Origin: a virus
Reading direction: 5' to 3' (one strand)
DNA: 34,942 nt
IMG/VR virus record: IMGVR_UViG_3300007734_000615
Span: 1 to 34,942 of that record
Each line of letters starts with the position of its first letter. Positions within the stretch are counted from its first letter, which is position 1. Both the position numbers and the translations under genes were made by a program. Positions 1-8,253 of the stretch are shown here, piece after piece. Under the pieces are notes generated by a model that worked only from the letters and a program-made list of their open reading frames with translations, had not been told where the DNA came from and searched no databases.

Positions 1-27
1 GCCAGACCAGCACCAGGGGCCAAGCGG
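1..27. repeat. Contig-end overlap with 34916-34942
   Basis: The first 27 bases match the last 27 bases with one mismatch: G at 16 versus T at 34931. The overlap keeps the reading frame of the gene that runs off the right end (34441) and re-enters at base 3. This is best read as assembly overlap of a circular or circularly permuted genome. A real 27-bp terminal repeat is less likely because it would cut a structural gene. Confidence 0.85.
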
Positions 28-233
28 CAGCGGGCAACATTGGCCAGGCCGCGATTGGCGGGGCGACCGCGTTGGGCGCTGGCCAAATTGGCGCTGCCAA
101 TGCTATGGCCGGTGGGTTGCAAGGCATTGGAAACACAGCATTCCTATATAACCTCATGAATAGACAAACTGGCGGTGGCGGTCTGTCTGAGCCGTATCCA
201 GGATATAACGCCTCTATCGGATTGAAGGGTTAA
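3..233 (+). CDS. DNA transfer (ejection) protein, C-terminal part; continues from 34441
   Basis: Reading from base 3 gives an open frame of 76 codons that ends at TAA 231-233. It has no start of its own, and its first residues repeat the last residues of the frame opened at 34441 (QTST-x-GQA in both). Joined, the protein has 235 residues. This C-terminal part is rich in Gly and Ala and contains the segment NTAFLYNLMNRQ, which resembles the ends of phage 'DNA transfer protein' families. The next gene starts 3 bases after the stop. The single mismatch in the overlap makes one residue Arg here and Met at the other end. Confidence 0.8.
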   Translation, partial: QTSTRGQAAAGNIGQAAIGGATALGAGQIGAANAMAGGLQGIGNTAFLYNLMNRQTGGGGLSEPYPGYNASIGLKG

Positions 234-235
234 TC

Positions 236-1876
236 ATGGCAGACCTAAGCGTAACCCCTGTTGCGACCCAGATCAAACCCGTGCCCAACATGAGCCTGGG
301 CGAGATGGTCAACCTTGCCCGCGGCGCACAAGCCTATCAGCAGTCCGAGCAGATGAACCCCTTGCTGCTTCAACAGCAGCAGCAACTTGTAAGCACAGGC
401 CAAATTGCCCTGACGTTGGAACAGCAAAAAGAAGCGGAACGCCAGCGTCTGATCCCTTTTTTGCAAGACCCGCGGAACCTGCAATCAGATGGCCGGTTTG
501 ACATCAATAAGTTGAACGCTGACATCTTGAAACTTGCTCCGCTGACTGGTGCTGACTTCATTCAGAAATTTACTCAACTCAGCACCCTACAAACGGAATC
601 AGATCGGGCAATTCAGAATTTAACAAGCGAAGAACGCAACGTTGTTGCGTCAGCCCTTGGCGCTGCTGGAAGGCAAGGGGTAAAAGATCGGGCGCGGGTT
701 TACGAGTTGTTGGACGACATCCAAAGCCAATATCCCAAAAGCCCCTCAATGCAAAATCTCATTAGGTCTTACAAGGGACAATTGAGAATGGCTGCTCCAG
801 ATTCTGATTTGCCAAGCCTGTTGATCGGTGCGGCCAATCAGGTGATGACACCTGCCCAACAAGTTACAGCATTTGCACCACAGGCTACAACTGTGCAGAC
901 TGGTTCGGGCATTTTCCCATCAGTGGTTCAGCCGTCGGTTACGGGCGAAGCGCCGACGCAAACTATTGCACCATTCCCGATAGCTACAACGCAACTTGGC
1001 CCAGCACAGCGCGAAACCATCGAAGGAACAGACCCGCTTACCAATCTGCCGATTGTTATTACGCGCAGCGAAGATGGCACCGTCATTGGCCGTCGGTTGT
1101 TGTCTGGTACGCCGACCGCAGCACAGATGCCTGGCAGGTACTTGCCGTCGCCTACTGGGCAAGCTGCACCAGCGGGTGCTGGTTATGGTCGCCCAATGGT
1201 TTCGACCCAAGTCACACCTATGGTGCCCATCCCGCCTGGAGAATCGCCAGAGACAGTTGGACTGGCCAATCAAGTGCGGATTAAGGCACTGGAATCGGCA
1301 ACACAAGTGCCGATGCAGAACTTCAACAACAACGAAATCATCAAGTTGGCTGATGAGGCATTGACAGGTCGGGGCGCTGGTACTCTGGCCAACCTGACTG
1401 GTGGTTATGCCGTGTTCAACGCCGTCGGCTTAGGTGGTGGCAATGCAACCGCCCTGAACCAGTTGGGCCATTACATGGCGCTGCAAACCGCATCGCTGGC
1501 GCAGTCTGCTGGTCTTGGCACTGATGCCGCAAGGAACATTGCAGCCGAAAGCACCGGCACAATCAATTGGACGCCCGACGCAATCAAAAAGACGGCGCGG
1601 GTCAACAGATCATTGGCCACCGCAACCGACCTGTTCAACCAAGGGATTCAAAGCGCATTTCAAAGAACAAAAAATCCTTTATCGGCGCGGGAATTCCAAA
1701 ATCTTTGGTCACAAACTGTTGACATCAACGCCATTCGATTGTTTGATGCGATGCGAAACAACGATCCTGACGCATTTAGGGAAGTTGTTGATGGGGCTGG
1801 TGGGCCGCAATCATCTGGCTTTAACAGGTTGAAGACCAAGGTTGAAGACATTAAACGAATAGTCGGGATTCAATGA
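236..1876 (+). CDS. Putative internal virion (ejection) protein, 546 aa
   Basis: Long open frame directly behind the DNA transfer protein, with its ATG 3 bases after the previous stop. It is rich in Gln, Ala and Thr and low in Cys. The N-terminal 120 residues look helical (runs such as LLLQQQQQLV). The middle (about 190-340) is Pro/Thr-rich and probably extended, and the C-terminal 200 residues are again helical. I recognise no enzyme motif. Its place between a gp7-like and a very large virion protein mirrors the P22 order of ejection proteins gp7, gp20 and gp16, so a role in DNA delivery across the envelope is inferred from position. The stop overlaps the next start by 4 bases (ATGA), suggesting translational coupling. 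Confidence 0.65.
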   Translation: MADLSVTPVATQIKPVPNMSLGEMVNLARGAQAYQQSEQMNPLLLQQQQQLVSTGQIALTLEQQKEAERQRLIPFLQDPRNLQSDGRFDINKLNADILKLAPLTGADFIQKFTQLSTLQTESDRAIQNLTSEERNVVASALGAAGRQGVKDRARVYELLDDIQSQYPKSPSMQNLIRSYKGQLRMAAPDSDLPSLLIGAANQVMTPAQQVTAFAPQATTVQTGSGIFPSVVQPSVTGEAPTQTIAPFPIATTQLGPAQRETIEGTDPLTNLPIVITRSEDGTVIGRRLLSGTPTAAQMPGRYLPSPTGQAAPAGAGYGRPMVSTQVTPMVPIPPGESPETVGLANQVRIKALESATQVPMQNFNNNEIIKLADEALTGRGAGTLANLTGGYAVFNAVGLGGGNATALNQLGHYMALQTASLAQSAGLGTDAARNIAAESTGTINWTPDAIKKTARVNRSLATATDLFNQGIQSAFQRTKNPLSAREFQNLWSQTVDINAIRLFDAMRNNDPDAFREVVDGAGGPQSSGFNRLKTKVEDIKRIVGIQ

Positions 1877-4755
1877 TGACTGACATTGAAGAATTTGCAG
1901 CCAAAGTCTATAGTGCCCCGCCGCCGCCGCGTCCTGCACCCCCGCGGGCTGCTGCGCCAGTTGCACCTGCTGCTGTACCCGTTGCACCACCTGTTGCACC
2001 TGCTGCACCCGTTGCTGTGCCCGCGGCACCCCAACAGCGGCCAGCTGGGCCTGTTTTGGAAGGTCTAGACCCTGACCTGGCCAACCGTTTGAACCAAGCG
2101 CGAGAAGCATACCGCCTACGGTTTAATAAGGATTTGCCGATCACAAGCGGGGTTCGCACCCGTGAAGATCAGCAGCGTTTGTATGACCGCTGGAAGGCTG
2201 GCGACAAGTCAATCTATATGCCGCTGAACCCGGCAGACTATCCAAAGCAGACGACTTTTCACACAGACGCAGTTGATATTCCCACGTCAGTGCCTGAGCC
2301 GTTTTTGCGTGAATTTGGCATCCACCGTCCGCTGGGGAGCAAAGACCCCGTTCATGCGGTTTTGATGCCAAGCAGTCAACCGCCCGCGACTGCGCCAGCT
2401 GCCCCTACCGCTGCTGTGGCACCTGCTGCGCCCGCCGTGCCGATGCAGTCTCCATCGCAAACGGTAAGCCAAGCCGCTGTGCCTATGCAGTCCCCGTCTA
2501 GAACGGTGACACAAGCCGCTGCCGCCCCTGCTGCACGGCCAGCTGCACCTGGTGCAACACCCGCTGCGCCCGCCGCCCCTGCGATTAACCCGTCAGACCT
2601 GATGTCATCCCAAGCGGTGGATGCGTTTGCTGCCCAGGCTTATGGCCAGCCGCCCAAAAAAGGCGCTGTGGCCAGCAAAGTAACATCATTCCTACGCAGC
2701 AGCGCGGCATTGGCTGACACGCTGTATGGCGTTGTTCCTGCTGTTGCTGGCATGGTAGCTTACGCTGCTGACCGAGCAGGTGGCAGAACTCCAGAAGAAG
2801 CCGCGCAATATCAAGCCCGCGTCACTGGCGCATTGGAACGCCCCGTCGGACGTGCGTTTGGCGTGACCGAAACGCCAGAGTACAAAGGCGAAGCCAGCCA
2901 GAAGATCATGGAATTTATTGGCGAGAACGTCGGCAAGGGTGCGGACTGGATCAGCAAACAGACTGGAATGCCCAAGGCCGATGTTGAGTATTACCTAAAC
3001 CTTGGCCTGACCGCTGCGCCTTTCAGCAAGACCGTGCAGCGTGAAGTAGGCATGGCTGGCCAGGCCGCAGGGCAAGCCGCAGGTAAAGTGGTGGAAGCCG
3101 CCGCCCAGGTTACGCCAGCACCTATTCGCACCGCGGTCAGGGCTACGACTGAGGCCATTGCACCAGGCGCGACCACAGCGCCCGCAAGAGCGCCGACCCT
3201 TGGTGTCCCTGCTGCTCCTGCTGCGCCCGCCGCCCCGCAGCCCGTCCTGGGCCGTGGCAGCGTTGGTGCCGCAGGTGTGCCTGATGCCACGATCATTCGG
3301 CAAGCATTGCTGACTGCAACCCCAGAATTCCAGCAGTTGTTTGGCAATATGCCGCTGGATAAAGTCAACACGCCCGTGGTGCTGCGCCGCCTTGAGGGCG
3401 ATTCGTTGCCCATTCCTATCCGACTGACTGAAGGCCAAGCCACTGGCGACGTGGTGAAGTTGTCCACAGAACAAAATCTGAGAGGAAAACAGCCAGCATT
3501 TGCCCAGCGGTTCAACGAACAGAACACCCAACTGGTGGAAAACGTGCCGCTGATCCGCGAACGCGCAGCGCCCGACGTGTACGCCACCAAGACCATCGAA
3601 TCCAGCCAGGCGCTGATTGATGCCTACAAGGCTTTGGACGACACCCGCAGTGCCGACATTACTGCTGCTTACAAAAAGCTGGAAGATGCAGCCGGTGGCC
3701 AGTTCCCTGTGGATGGTGCAGCTTTGGCGCGTAATGCCGAAGCCGCACTGGCCAAGAAACTGAAAACCGACTTTTTGCCATCAGCAATTAAAAACCAGTT
3801 GGAACGGTTCAAAAATGGCGAACCCATGACTTTCGAACAATTCGAAGCCATGAGAACCAACCTTGCTGCTGAAATCCGCAAAGCTGAACGATCAGGCGAT
3901 GGAAATGCCGCCATGGCATCCAGCATCGTGCGCGAAGCGTTGGAAAACCTGCCACTTAAAGGAGAAGCCGCAGCATTGAAGCCGCTGGCTGACCAGGCCC
4001 GTGCGCTGGCCAAGGCGCGGTTTGATGCACTGAAGAAAGACCCAGCCTACAAGGCCGCGGTTGATGATGCTGTGCCCGCCGACAAATACTTTGACAAGTT
4101 TGTGGTCAACGGGGTCAACAAGAACATCAACACGATGGTCGAAACGCTGGGCCGTGATTCTGTGGCCCATCAGCACATGAGGGCTGGCACCATTAACTGG
4201 CTGTCTGACAAAGCCGGTATCGTGGACGGGCGTGGAAACTTCAGCCAGGCCAACTACAACAAGGCGCTGAAGCGGCTGGACGACGTGAACAACTTTGGGG
4301 CCATTTTTGACCCTGACAGTCAGTTGCAGTTGCGTACTCTTGGCAACGTGGCCGCGTACACGCAATTTCAGCCCCGCGGTTCATTTGTCAACAATTCCAA
4401 CACCCTGGTAGGCTACTTGGCCAGCAAAGCCGCTGGTGGGCTTGAGCAGGTCGGTAATGTTGCGGGCCTGAAGACTATCGGCTACCCCATCGGCAGCGAA
4501 ATACGCCGCGGTGTAAGTGCAGCCCGTGAGCGCCGCGAAGTTGAACGCGCCCTAAGCCCTACTGCTGGAACAACTCTGCCGCCTGGTTCCCAGCCAGCTG
4601 GGTCTACCCTGCAAGAAGTCAGCCAGGGCAGAGTGCCAAATATCATCAACCCGCCACCACCGTCCCGCATTGAGCCAACGTTCGACTTTACACTGCCCCC
4701 TGGTGCGACTGACCTTGAGGCTTTGGGTAAGAGCCAGTTCAAGCGCAAAAAATGA
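1873..4755 (+). CDS. Large ejection protein with M15 peptidase-like domain, 960 aa
   Basis: Residues about 14-60 are a Pro/Ala-rich linker. Residues about 63-166 look like a D-Ala-D-Ala carboxypeptidase (M15) fold with SGVRT at 92-96, His130, Asp135 and a final DPVH with His161. M15 enzymes normally have H-x6-D, whereas here the spacing is H-x4-D, so activity is uncertain. A second Pro/Ala-rich stretch (about 165-240) leads into a long helical region without recognised motifs. Size and position fit a P22 gp16-like or T7 gp16-like internal protein that enters the cell with DNA, and a wall-cutting domain would help local entry through peptidoglycan. The start overlaps the previous stop and the end overlaps the next gene by 4 bases. 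Confidence 0.7.
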   Translation: MMTDIEEFAAKVYSAPPPPRPAPPRAAAPVAPAAVPVAPPVAPAAPVAVPAAPQQRPAGPVLEGLDPDLANRLNQAREAYRLRFNKDLPITSGVRTREDQQRLYDRWKAGDKSIYMPLNPADYPKQTTFHTDAVDIPTSVPEPFLREFGIHRPLGSKDPVHAVLMPSSQPPATAPAAPTAAVAPAAPAVPMQSPSQTVSQAAVPMQSPSRTVTQAAAAPAARPAAPGATPAAPAAPAINPSDLMSSQAVDAFAAQAYGQPPKKGAVASKVTSFLRSSAALADTLYGVVPAVAGMVAYAADRAGGRTPEEAAQYQARVTGALERPVGRAFGVTETPEYKGEASQKIMEFIGENVGKGADWISKQTGMPKADVEYYLNLGLTAAPFSKTVQREVGMAGQAAGQAAGKVVEAAAQVTPAPIRTAVRATTEAIAPGATTAPARAPTLGVPAAPAAPAAPQPVLGRGSVGAAGVPDATIIRQALLTATPEFQQLFGNMPLDKVNTPVVLRRLEGDSLPIPIRLTEGQATGDVVKLSTEQNLRGKQPAFAQRFNEQNTQLVENVPLIRERAAPDVYATKTIESSQALIDAYKALDDTRSADITAAYKKLEDAAGGQFPVDGAALARNAEAALAKKLKTDFLPSAIKNQLERFKNGEPMTFEQFEAMRTNLAAEIRKAERSGDGNAAMASSIVREALENLPLKGEAAALKPLADQARALAKARFDALKKDPAYKAAVDDAVPADKYFDKFVVNGVNKNINTMVETLGRDSVAHQHMRAGTINWLSDKAGIVDGRGNFSQANYNKALKRLDDVNNFGAIFDPDSQLQLRTLGNVAAYTQFQPRGSFVNNSNTLVGYLASKAAGGLEQVGNVAGLKTIGYPIGSEIRRGVSAARERREVERALSPTAGTTLPPGSQPAGSTLQEVSQGRVPNIINPPPPSRIEPTFDFTLPPGATDLEALGKSQFKRKK

Positions 4756-5012
4756 ACAGGGAACAGATGATGGCGCAGTTTGAGGAAGCGAACATTGATC
4801 CAGTCAAATACGGTCAACTCTGGGAAAAAGTCCAGAACTACGAGCGCCGGTTTGATGACATGGAAAAGAAGATCGACAAGATGGAAGGCAACCTGGAAAA
4901 GCTGGTCGCCTTAGCCAACCAGGGCCGCGGTGGGTTCTGGGTAGGGATGTCGATTGTGTCGGCTGCGTCTGCCGCGGCTGGTTATGTAATGTCCCATTTC
5001 GGGAAATCTTGA
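4752..5012 (+). CDS. Small coiled-coil plus one-TM protein, probable holin-like lysis protein
   Basis: An 86-residue protein. Residues 1-55 are charged and heptad-like (WEKVQNYERRFDDMEKKID and following), predicting a coiled coil. Residues about 60-80 (FWVGMSIVSAASAAAGYVM) form one membrane segment with a short C-tail. It is followed by a second small membrane protein and the endolysin, so it belongs to the lysis cassette. It could be a holin, an antiholin or a spanin-like helper; the sequence does not decide. Its start overlaps the end of the ejection protein gene. Confidence 0.6.
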   Translation: MNREQMMAQFEEANIDPVKYGQLWEKVQNYERRFDDMEKKIDKMEGNLEKLVALANQGRGGFWVGMSIVSAASAAAGYVMSHFGKS

Positions 5013-5024
5013 AAGGAAGACACC

Positions 5025-5195
5025 ATGAAATCGTATCTACTTGAACGCATGAAGGAAGCATCGACCTGGCGCGGCCTGACCCTGCTGCTGACTGCTTTGG
5101 GCATCCCACTGGCACCTGGCGTGGCCGACGCGGTGATTGCCGTGGGCCTGGCCGTGGCCGGTCTGATCGGTGCCGTAACCCCTGATCGTCGATGA
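5025..5195 (+). CDS. Putative holin, 56 aa
   Basis: Small frame with a good ribosome site (GAAAGGA, 9 bases before ATG). After a charged N-terminus (MKSYLLERMKEAS), two hydrophobic segments (residues about 17-30 and 36-52) are separated by a short PLAPGVAD turn, and the C-terminus is basic (DRR). Two short membrane helices next to an endolysin are typical of small holins. Its stop overlaps the endolysin start (ATGA at 5192-5195), so the two are probably translated together. Confidence 0.65.
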   Translation: MKSYLLERMKEASTWRGLTLLLTALGIPLAPGVADAVIAVGLAVAGLIGAVTPDRR

Positions 5196-5647
5196 CCTTC
5201 AAACTGTCCAAGCGGTCGCTGGCCAACCTTGAGGGCGTGGATCACCGCCTGGTGACCGTTGTTCACCGGGCCATTGAGTTGACCAAGGTGGATTTTGCGG
5301 TGATCGAAGGCGTCAGGACGCTAGAGCGCCAGATTGAACTTTACAACAAGGGTGCCAGCCAAATCCGCGAGGGTGGCAAACACGTTGTAGGTCAAGCAGT
5401 TGACCTGATGGCCTATATCGGCACCAGAGGGTCTTGGGAACTGAACCTATACGATGACATTGCCGATGCCATGAAAGCGGCTGCAATCGAGCATAACGTG
5501 CCTTTGCGGTGGGGTGCCGCCTGGACAGTATCTGACATCCGCAAGTGGCAGGGCACGATGGAATCGGCGATGAACTCTTACATTGACGAGCGCCGCCGCC
5601 AAGGTAAACGCCCGTTCATTGACGGCCCGCACTTTGAAATCGTTTAA
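5192..5647 (+). CDS. Endolysin, M15 L-alanyl-D-glutamate-type peptidase
   Basis: A 151-residue protein with the full metal site of M15 peptidases: EGVRT at 39-43, His64 and Asp71 in H-x6-D spacing (KHVVGQAVDL), and the late His147 in GPHFEI. The family cuts the peptide part of peptidoglycan. No signal peptide is visible, so export depends on the holin. It lies directly behind the two small membrane proteins. The last codons converge with the left operon: its TAA and the TAA of the opposite gene sit inside the same TTTAAA at 5643-5648. Confidence 0.9.
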   Translation: MTFKLSKRSLANLEGVDHRLVTVVHRAIELTKVDFAVIEGVRTLERQIELYNKGASQIREGGKHVVGQAVDLMAYIGTRGSWELNLYDDIADAMKAAAIEHNVPLRWGAAWTVSDIRKWQGTMESAMNSYIDERRRQGKRPFIDGPHFEIV

Positions 5648-6156
5648 AGTTTGATTGCGTTTAGGTTGAAGTTGTCGGACATGACTTCAGCATATTCAAA
5701 ATGACGGCCAAAGCAGTCCCTGAACGAAACGCATTCGTCTGACCAGCCTTCTACGGCGTTGTTGTAAATGTACGCCTTTTTGGGTACGGTAATGGTGCCG
5801 CACAGGAAGTGCAAACCCTTGGCCGTAACGCGCCAGAACCCGTCTGACCGCTTGCTGTCGTCGTCGTTGCCGCCCTGTTCGATCAGCCCCCACTTGGCCA
5901 TGGTGGTGTAGTTTTTGCCCCGCAGCATCCAGGCCGGTGCAATCGGTGGGACGTTCACCCAGCCTTCAGCGTCGCACGGTGCCTTAGACAGCCACAGCAG
6001 CGCCAGGGCGTGGGTTTCGGTGATGGTAAAGGGTGAAATCTTGCCCCACTTGCCGCAGCAGGGGCAGTGACCCCCGTCGCCTTCAATGGTGACCCGCCAG
6101 TCAGCCTTGAGTTTGGCCAGCAGAATTTCCTCATCGCTCCAGATTTCAAACTGCAT
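5644..6156 (-). CDS. Hypothetical zinc-finger-like protein, 170 aa
   Basis: Last gene of the left operon. A longer frame is open upstream, but the ATG at 6156 has a strong ribosome site (AGGAGGGG just before it), so I take MQFEIWSDEE as the start. A CPCCG pair near residue 30 suggests a metal-binding knuckle. The sequence after it (ALALLWLSKAP; WMLRGKNYTTMAKWGLIE) looks like a winged-helix or similar small fold. I do not recognise the family. It runs tail-to-tail into the endolysin gene with no terminator visible between them. Confidence 0.7.
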   Translation of the reverse strand: MQFEIWSDEEILLAKLKADWRVTIEGDGGHCPCCGKWGKISPFTITETHALALLWLSKAPCDAEGWVNVPPIAPAWMLRGKNYTTMAKWGLIEQGGNDDDSKRSDGFWRVTAKGLHFLCGTITVPKKAYIYNNAVEGWSDECVSFRDCFGRHFEYAEVMSDNFNLNAIKL

Positions 6157-6164
6157 GGCCCCTC

Positions 6165-6311
6165 CTAAAACCACAGGTAGAACCCGTGCAAGATGCCGAT
6201 GGGAAAAAAGATCGCCCCAGCCAGTAAAAAGCCCCACATCCCATCTGCAAAGCAGGTGAAGACATGGGTTAACCAGGCGAGGAAACACAGAACGCCGATG
6301 ATGTAACCCAT
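6165..6311 (-). CDS. Small membrane protein, 48 aa
   Basis: Short frame with ribosome site AAGGGG 6 bases before ATG. Nearly the whole protein is hydrophobic, with two segments (residues about 3-20 and 26-46) and the end GILHGFYLWF. It fills the gap between two left-operon genes in the same direction. Such two-helix proteins are common in early phage operons, but function cannot be read from the sequence. Confidence 0.65.
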   Translation of the reverse strand: MGYIIGVLCFLAWLTHVFTCFADGMWGFLLAGAIFFPIGILHGFYLWF

Positions 6312-6320
6312 GGTGACCCC

Positions 6321-6578
6321 TTAGAACGGCGTGTCGTCCATGTCGTCGAACCCGCTGCCGCGCTGCTGGCGGGGCTGGTCTTCCCGCGGCCTGGGTTCGT
6401 TCATGTACGCCCAGCCGTCCCAGCCGCCTTCTTTCAGCGGGATAACGTCAATCTTTAGCATTTCACCGTTCTTGGTGTCAATGACCGAGCCGATGCGTTG
6501 GTAGCGGTTTTTCTGCTGGCCGTCTTTGTTGGTGTACTGGCCGGTGATGACGGTGATTTCTTTGGTGACTTTAGGCAT
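6321..6578 (-). CDS. Short SSB-like protein with acidic C-terminal tail
   Basis: An 85-residue protein with a beta-strand-rich core (residues 1-60) and a Pro/Arg/Gln-rich linker. It ends in GFDDMDDTPF, the kind of acidic tip ending in Pro-Phe by which SSB proteins call in partner enzymes. It follows an exonuclease and an ERF annealing protein, so an SSB-like role in recombination is likely. The core is shorter than a usual SSB OB fold (about 110 residues), so it may be a minimal or different fold that has the same tail. Confidence 0.6.
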   Translation of the reverse strand: MPKVTKEITVITGQYTNKDGQQKNRYQRIGSVIDTKNGEMLKIDVIPLKEGGWDGWAYMNEPRPREDQPRQQRGSGFDDMDDTPF

Positions 6579-6579
6579 T

Positions 6580-7209
6580 TCATTCCCCGATAATTTTCTT
6601 CAGTGCTGCAACCTTGGCGTCTACTTCAGCCAAGAACTTAATAACCTCTGATTCCACGTCAGCCAGCCACTTATCGTCGCGCAAGACGCGGACAACAAAC
6701 AGTTGGGCCTTGGCGGGCATCCGAGGGTCGAACACAACGTAGTCGCACCATGACCTGTCGGCGCAGCGCATCTGCCATTGCATTTGAGCGAAATACTTGG
6801 ATTCAACTGGGTTTTCGGCAAGCCAGCATTCCAGGGCGGTCTTGCTGTCGGGGCATTTGATCTCGACCATCCCATCATCGCCTACAAGGCCATCAGGGGA
6901 CGCGCCAGCCGCTGCAATGGTCGGGTGAGGGATAAACCCCACCTCATCTACCATAACGCCCCTGGAGGCCTCATAAGCGGCCCTGGCGAACGGTTCCTGG
7001 TCAATGCCCCACTGCATGGCCGCGTTGGTGTAGGAATCGGCCTTGGTGCCGGTGACCCTCTCCAGCACCAGTTGGGTCATGTAGTTGCCGCGGTCGGCCC
7101 CGTAGCCGGTCTTGGTCTTGGCCAGGACTTTGTACAGGCTGCTGGCGGTCACTTTGCCCAGGCGGGCGGTAAACCAATCGTCGGTACGTTGTTCCATCAT
7201 TTCAATCAC
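6580..7209 (-). CDS. YqaJ/lambda-exonuclease-family recombination nuclease
   Basis: A 209-residue protein with the PD-(D/E)xK site of the lambda exonuclease/YqaJ family: ASPDG with Asp106, then VEIKCP with Glu116 and Lys118. QRTDDWFTARLGKVTAS at the N-terminus is the family's opening motif. Such enzymes resect double-stranded ends 5' to 3' for single-strand annealing recombination. The start is GTG at 7209, with AGGAG 8 bases upstream, overlapping the previous stop. It works with the ERF protein encoded upstream. Confidence 0.92.
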   Translation of the reverse strand: MIEMMEQRTDDWFTARLGKVTASSLYKVLAKTKTGYGADRGNYMTQLVLERVTGTKADSYTNAAMQWGIDQEPFARAAYEASRGVMVDEVGFIPHPTIAAAGASPDGLVGDDGMVEIKCPDSKTALECWLAENPVESKYFAQMQWQMRCADRSWCDYVVFDPRMPAKAQLFVVRVLRDDKWLADVESEVIKFLAEVDAKVAALKKIIGE

Positions 7210-7457
7210 TTTGCTTTCTCCTGATTTTGGGCTTTGAAAATTGCATATTCCGCTGTTGTTTTTGCCCCGACTTCAATGGTGATTCGCATTACCGGGTCAC
7301 CGTCAACCCATACCGGGATGGCGATTTCATGCGGCACAGGCACTTTGGCGTTGTTGTAAGCCTGAATAGTTCTTGCGTGAATGTCGGATGCCGCTTCCCA
7401 AAGTTTGTGCATCGGATGGTCGGTGGTCACCTTAGACCGCAATCTTGAAGATTTCAT
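7206..7457 (-). CDS. Hypothetical protein, 83 aa
   Basis: Left-operon gene with a clear ribosome site (AGGAG before ATG 7457), overlapping both neighbours by 4 bases. The N-terminus is basic and the middle contains the strand-like stretch EIAIPVWVDGDPVMRITIEV. I recognise no family. Its place between the recombination genes suggests an accessory role, which the sequence itself does not show. Confidence 0.7.
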   Translation of the reverse strand: MKSSRLRSKVTTDHPMHKLWEAASDIHARTIQAYNNAKVPVPHEIAIPVWVDGDPVMRITIEVGAKTTAEYAIFKAQNQEKAK

Positions 7458-7675
7458 GCTTCTACTCCTAACTGTTCTGCAATTCTTTCAATGGCATCAA
7501 CACAACTGATGTTCAAGGCTTCATCAATCAGACGTAAAGATTGGTCAATCATTTCGTCATAAGTCCCTGGGTCGGCCTCCTTGATCGCTTCAAGCGTAAA
7601 TTTGGCATCGTTTAATGCATCCAGGTCTGCGCTATTAACGCGCTGCAAGATTTCAATGTCTTCTTTATTTGCCAT
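7454..7675 (-). CDS. Hypothetical acidic helical protein, 73 aa
   Basis: The frame is open further upstream, but the ATG at 7675 has AAGGAG 7 bases before it, giving MANKEDIEILQR as the start. The protein is acidic and almost all helix (NSADLDALNDAKFTLEAIKE). It overlaps the end of the ERF gene by 11 bases and the next start by 4. No family recognised. Confidence 0.7.
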   Translation of the reverse strand: MANKEDIEILQRVNSADLDALNDAKFTLEAIKEADPGTYDEMIDQSLRLIDEALNISCVDAIERIAEQLGVEA

Positions 7676-8249
7676 TTGCTTTCTCCTTTTTGGCGCGTTC
7701 AATGCGGGCTTTCTTGGCAGCAATCACCCGAGCCTGTAGCGTCTGATTGCCCTGGCAAGCCTCATAAGCTGCGGAATAGGCTTTGGCCAGGTCATCGCTG
7801 CTGGCGCTGGCTTCAATTGCTGACAGGTGGTCGGTGATGTCAGGCGTTGCGGCTGGCGCTGTAGGGCGACGGCTGGCCGCGTTGGCGTCGTCGTCTTCTG
7901 GCGCGATACCGCAAGCGGCCATCAGGCTGTAGCGGCGGGCATAGGTCAGCGCCGAGCCGTAACCCTGAGGGTCTTGCTTGGCCGCGGGGACGTGCAGCTG
8001 TCCGCAGTTGATGATTTCGCCAGATTCGTGGATGAAGACGGTTTCCACGATCACGCCATCGTCGCAAGGGCTGACGCGCTGGGTCAACGCGATGCCGTTG
8101 TTGTTGAGGGCATCTACCACCGCCTCGACGCAAGCGGCCAGGTCGGCGTAGCGTGATTTGAAGTGGGGGTTAGTGCTGGACTTCAGCGCGGGGCCAAATT
8201 CCTTCTGGGCCTTGACCAAGGCCGCGGCTACTTTGTTGAACGTGTTCAT
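7665..8249 (-). CDS. erf: ERF-family single-strand annealing protein
   Basis: A 194-residue protein with the two hallmarks of the ERF family: NPHFKSRYADL near residue 28, and GYGSALTYARRYSLMAACG followed by an acidic EDDDAN. P22 Erf and its relatives form rings that anneal single strands, and P22 uses Erf to circularise its DNA. A longer frame opens at 8303, but only the ATG at 8249 (MNTFNK) has a ribosome site (AGGAG, 9 bases). The C-terminal 60 residues are Ala-rich and helical and end in a Lys-rich tail. It is co-transcribed with the YqaJ nuclease and the SSB-like protein, making a complete annealing set. Confidence 0.92.
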   Translation of the reverse strand: MNTFNKVAAALVKAQKEFGPALKSSTNPHFKSRYADLAACVEAVVDALNNNGIALTQRVSPCDDGVIVETVFIHESGEIINCGQLHVPAAKQDPQGYGSALTYARRYSLMAACGIAPEDDDANAASRRPTAPAATPDITDHLSAIEASASSDDLAKAYSAAYEACQGNQTLQARVIAAKKARIERAKKEKANGK

Positions 8250-8253
8250 TGCT

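Noticed and set aside
1-27. True direct terminal repeat of a linear virion genome
   Set aside because: It is only 27 bases, imperfect, lies inside a coding frame and fits an assembly overlap; P22-like phages are usually circularly permuted.
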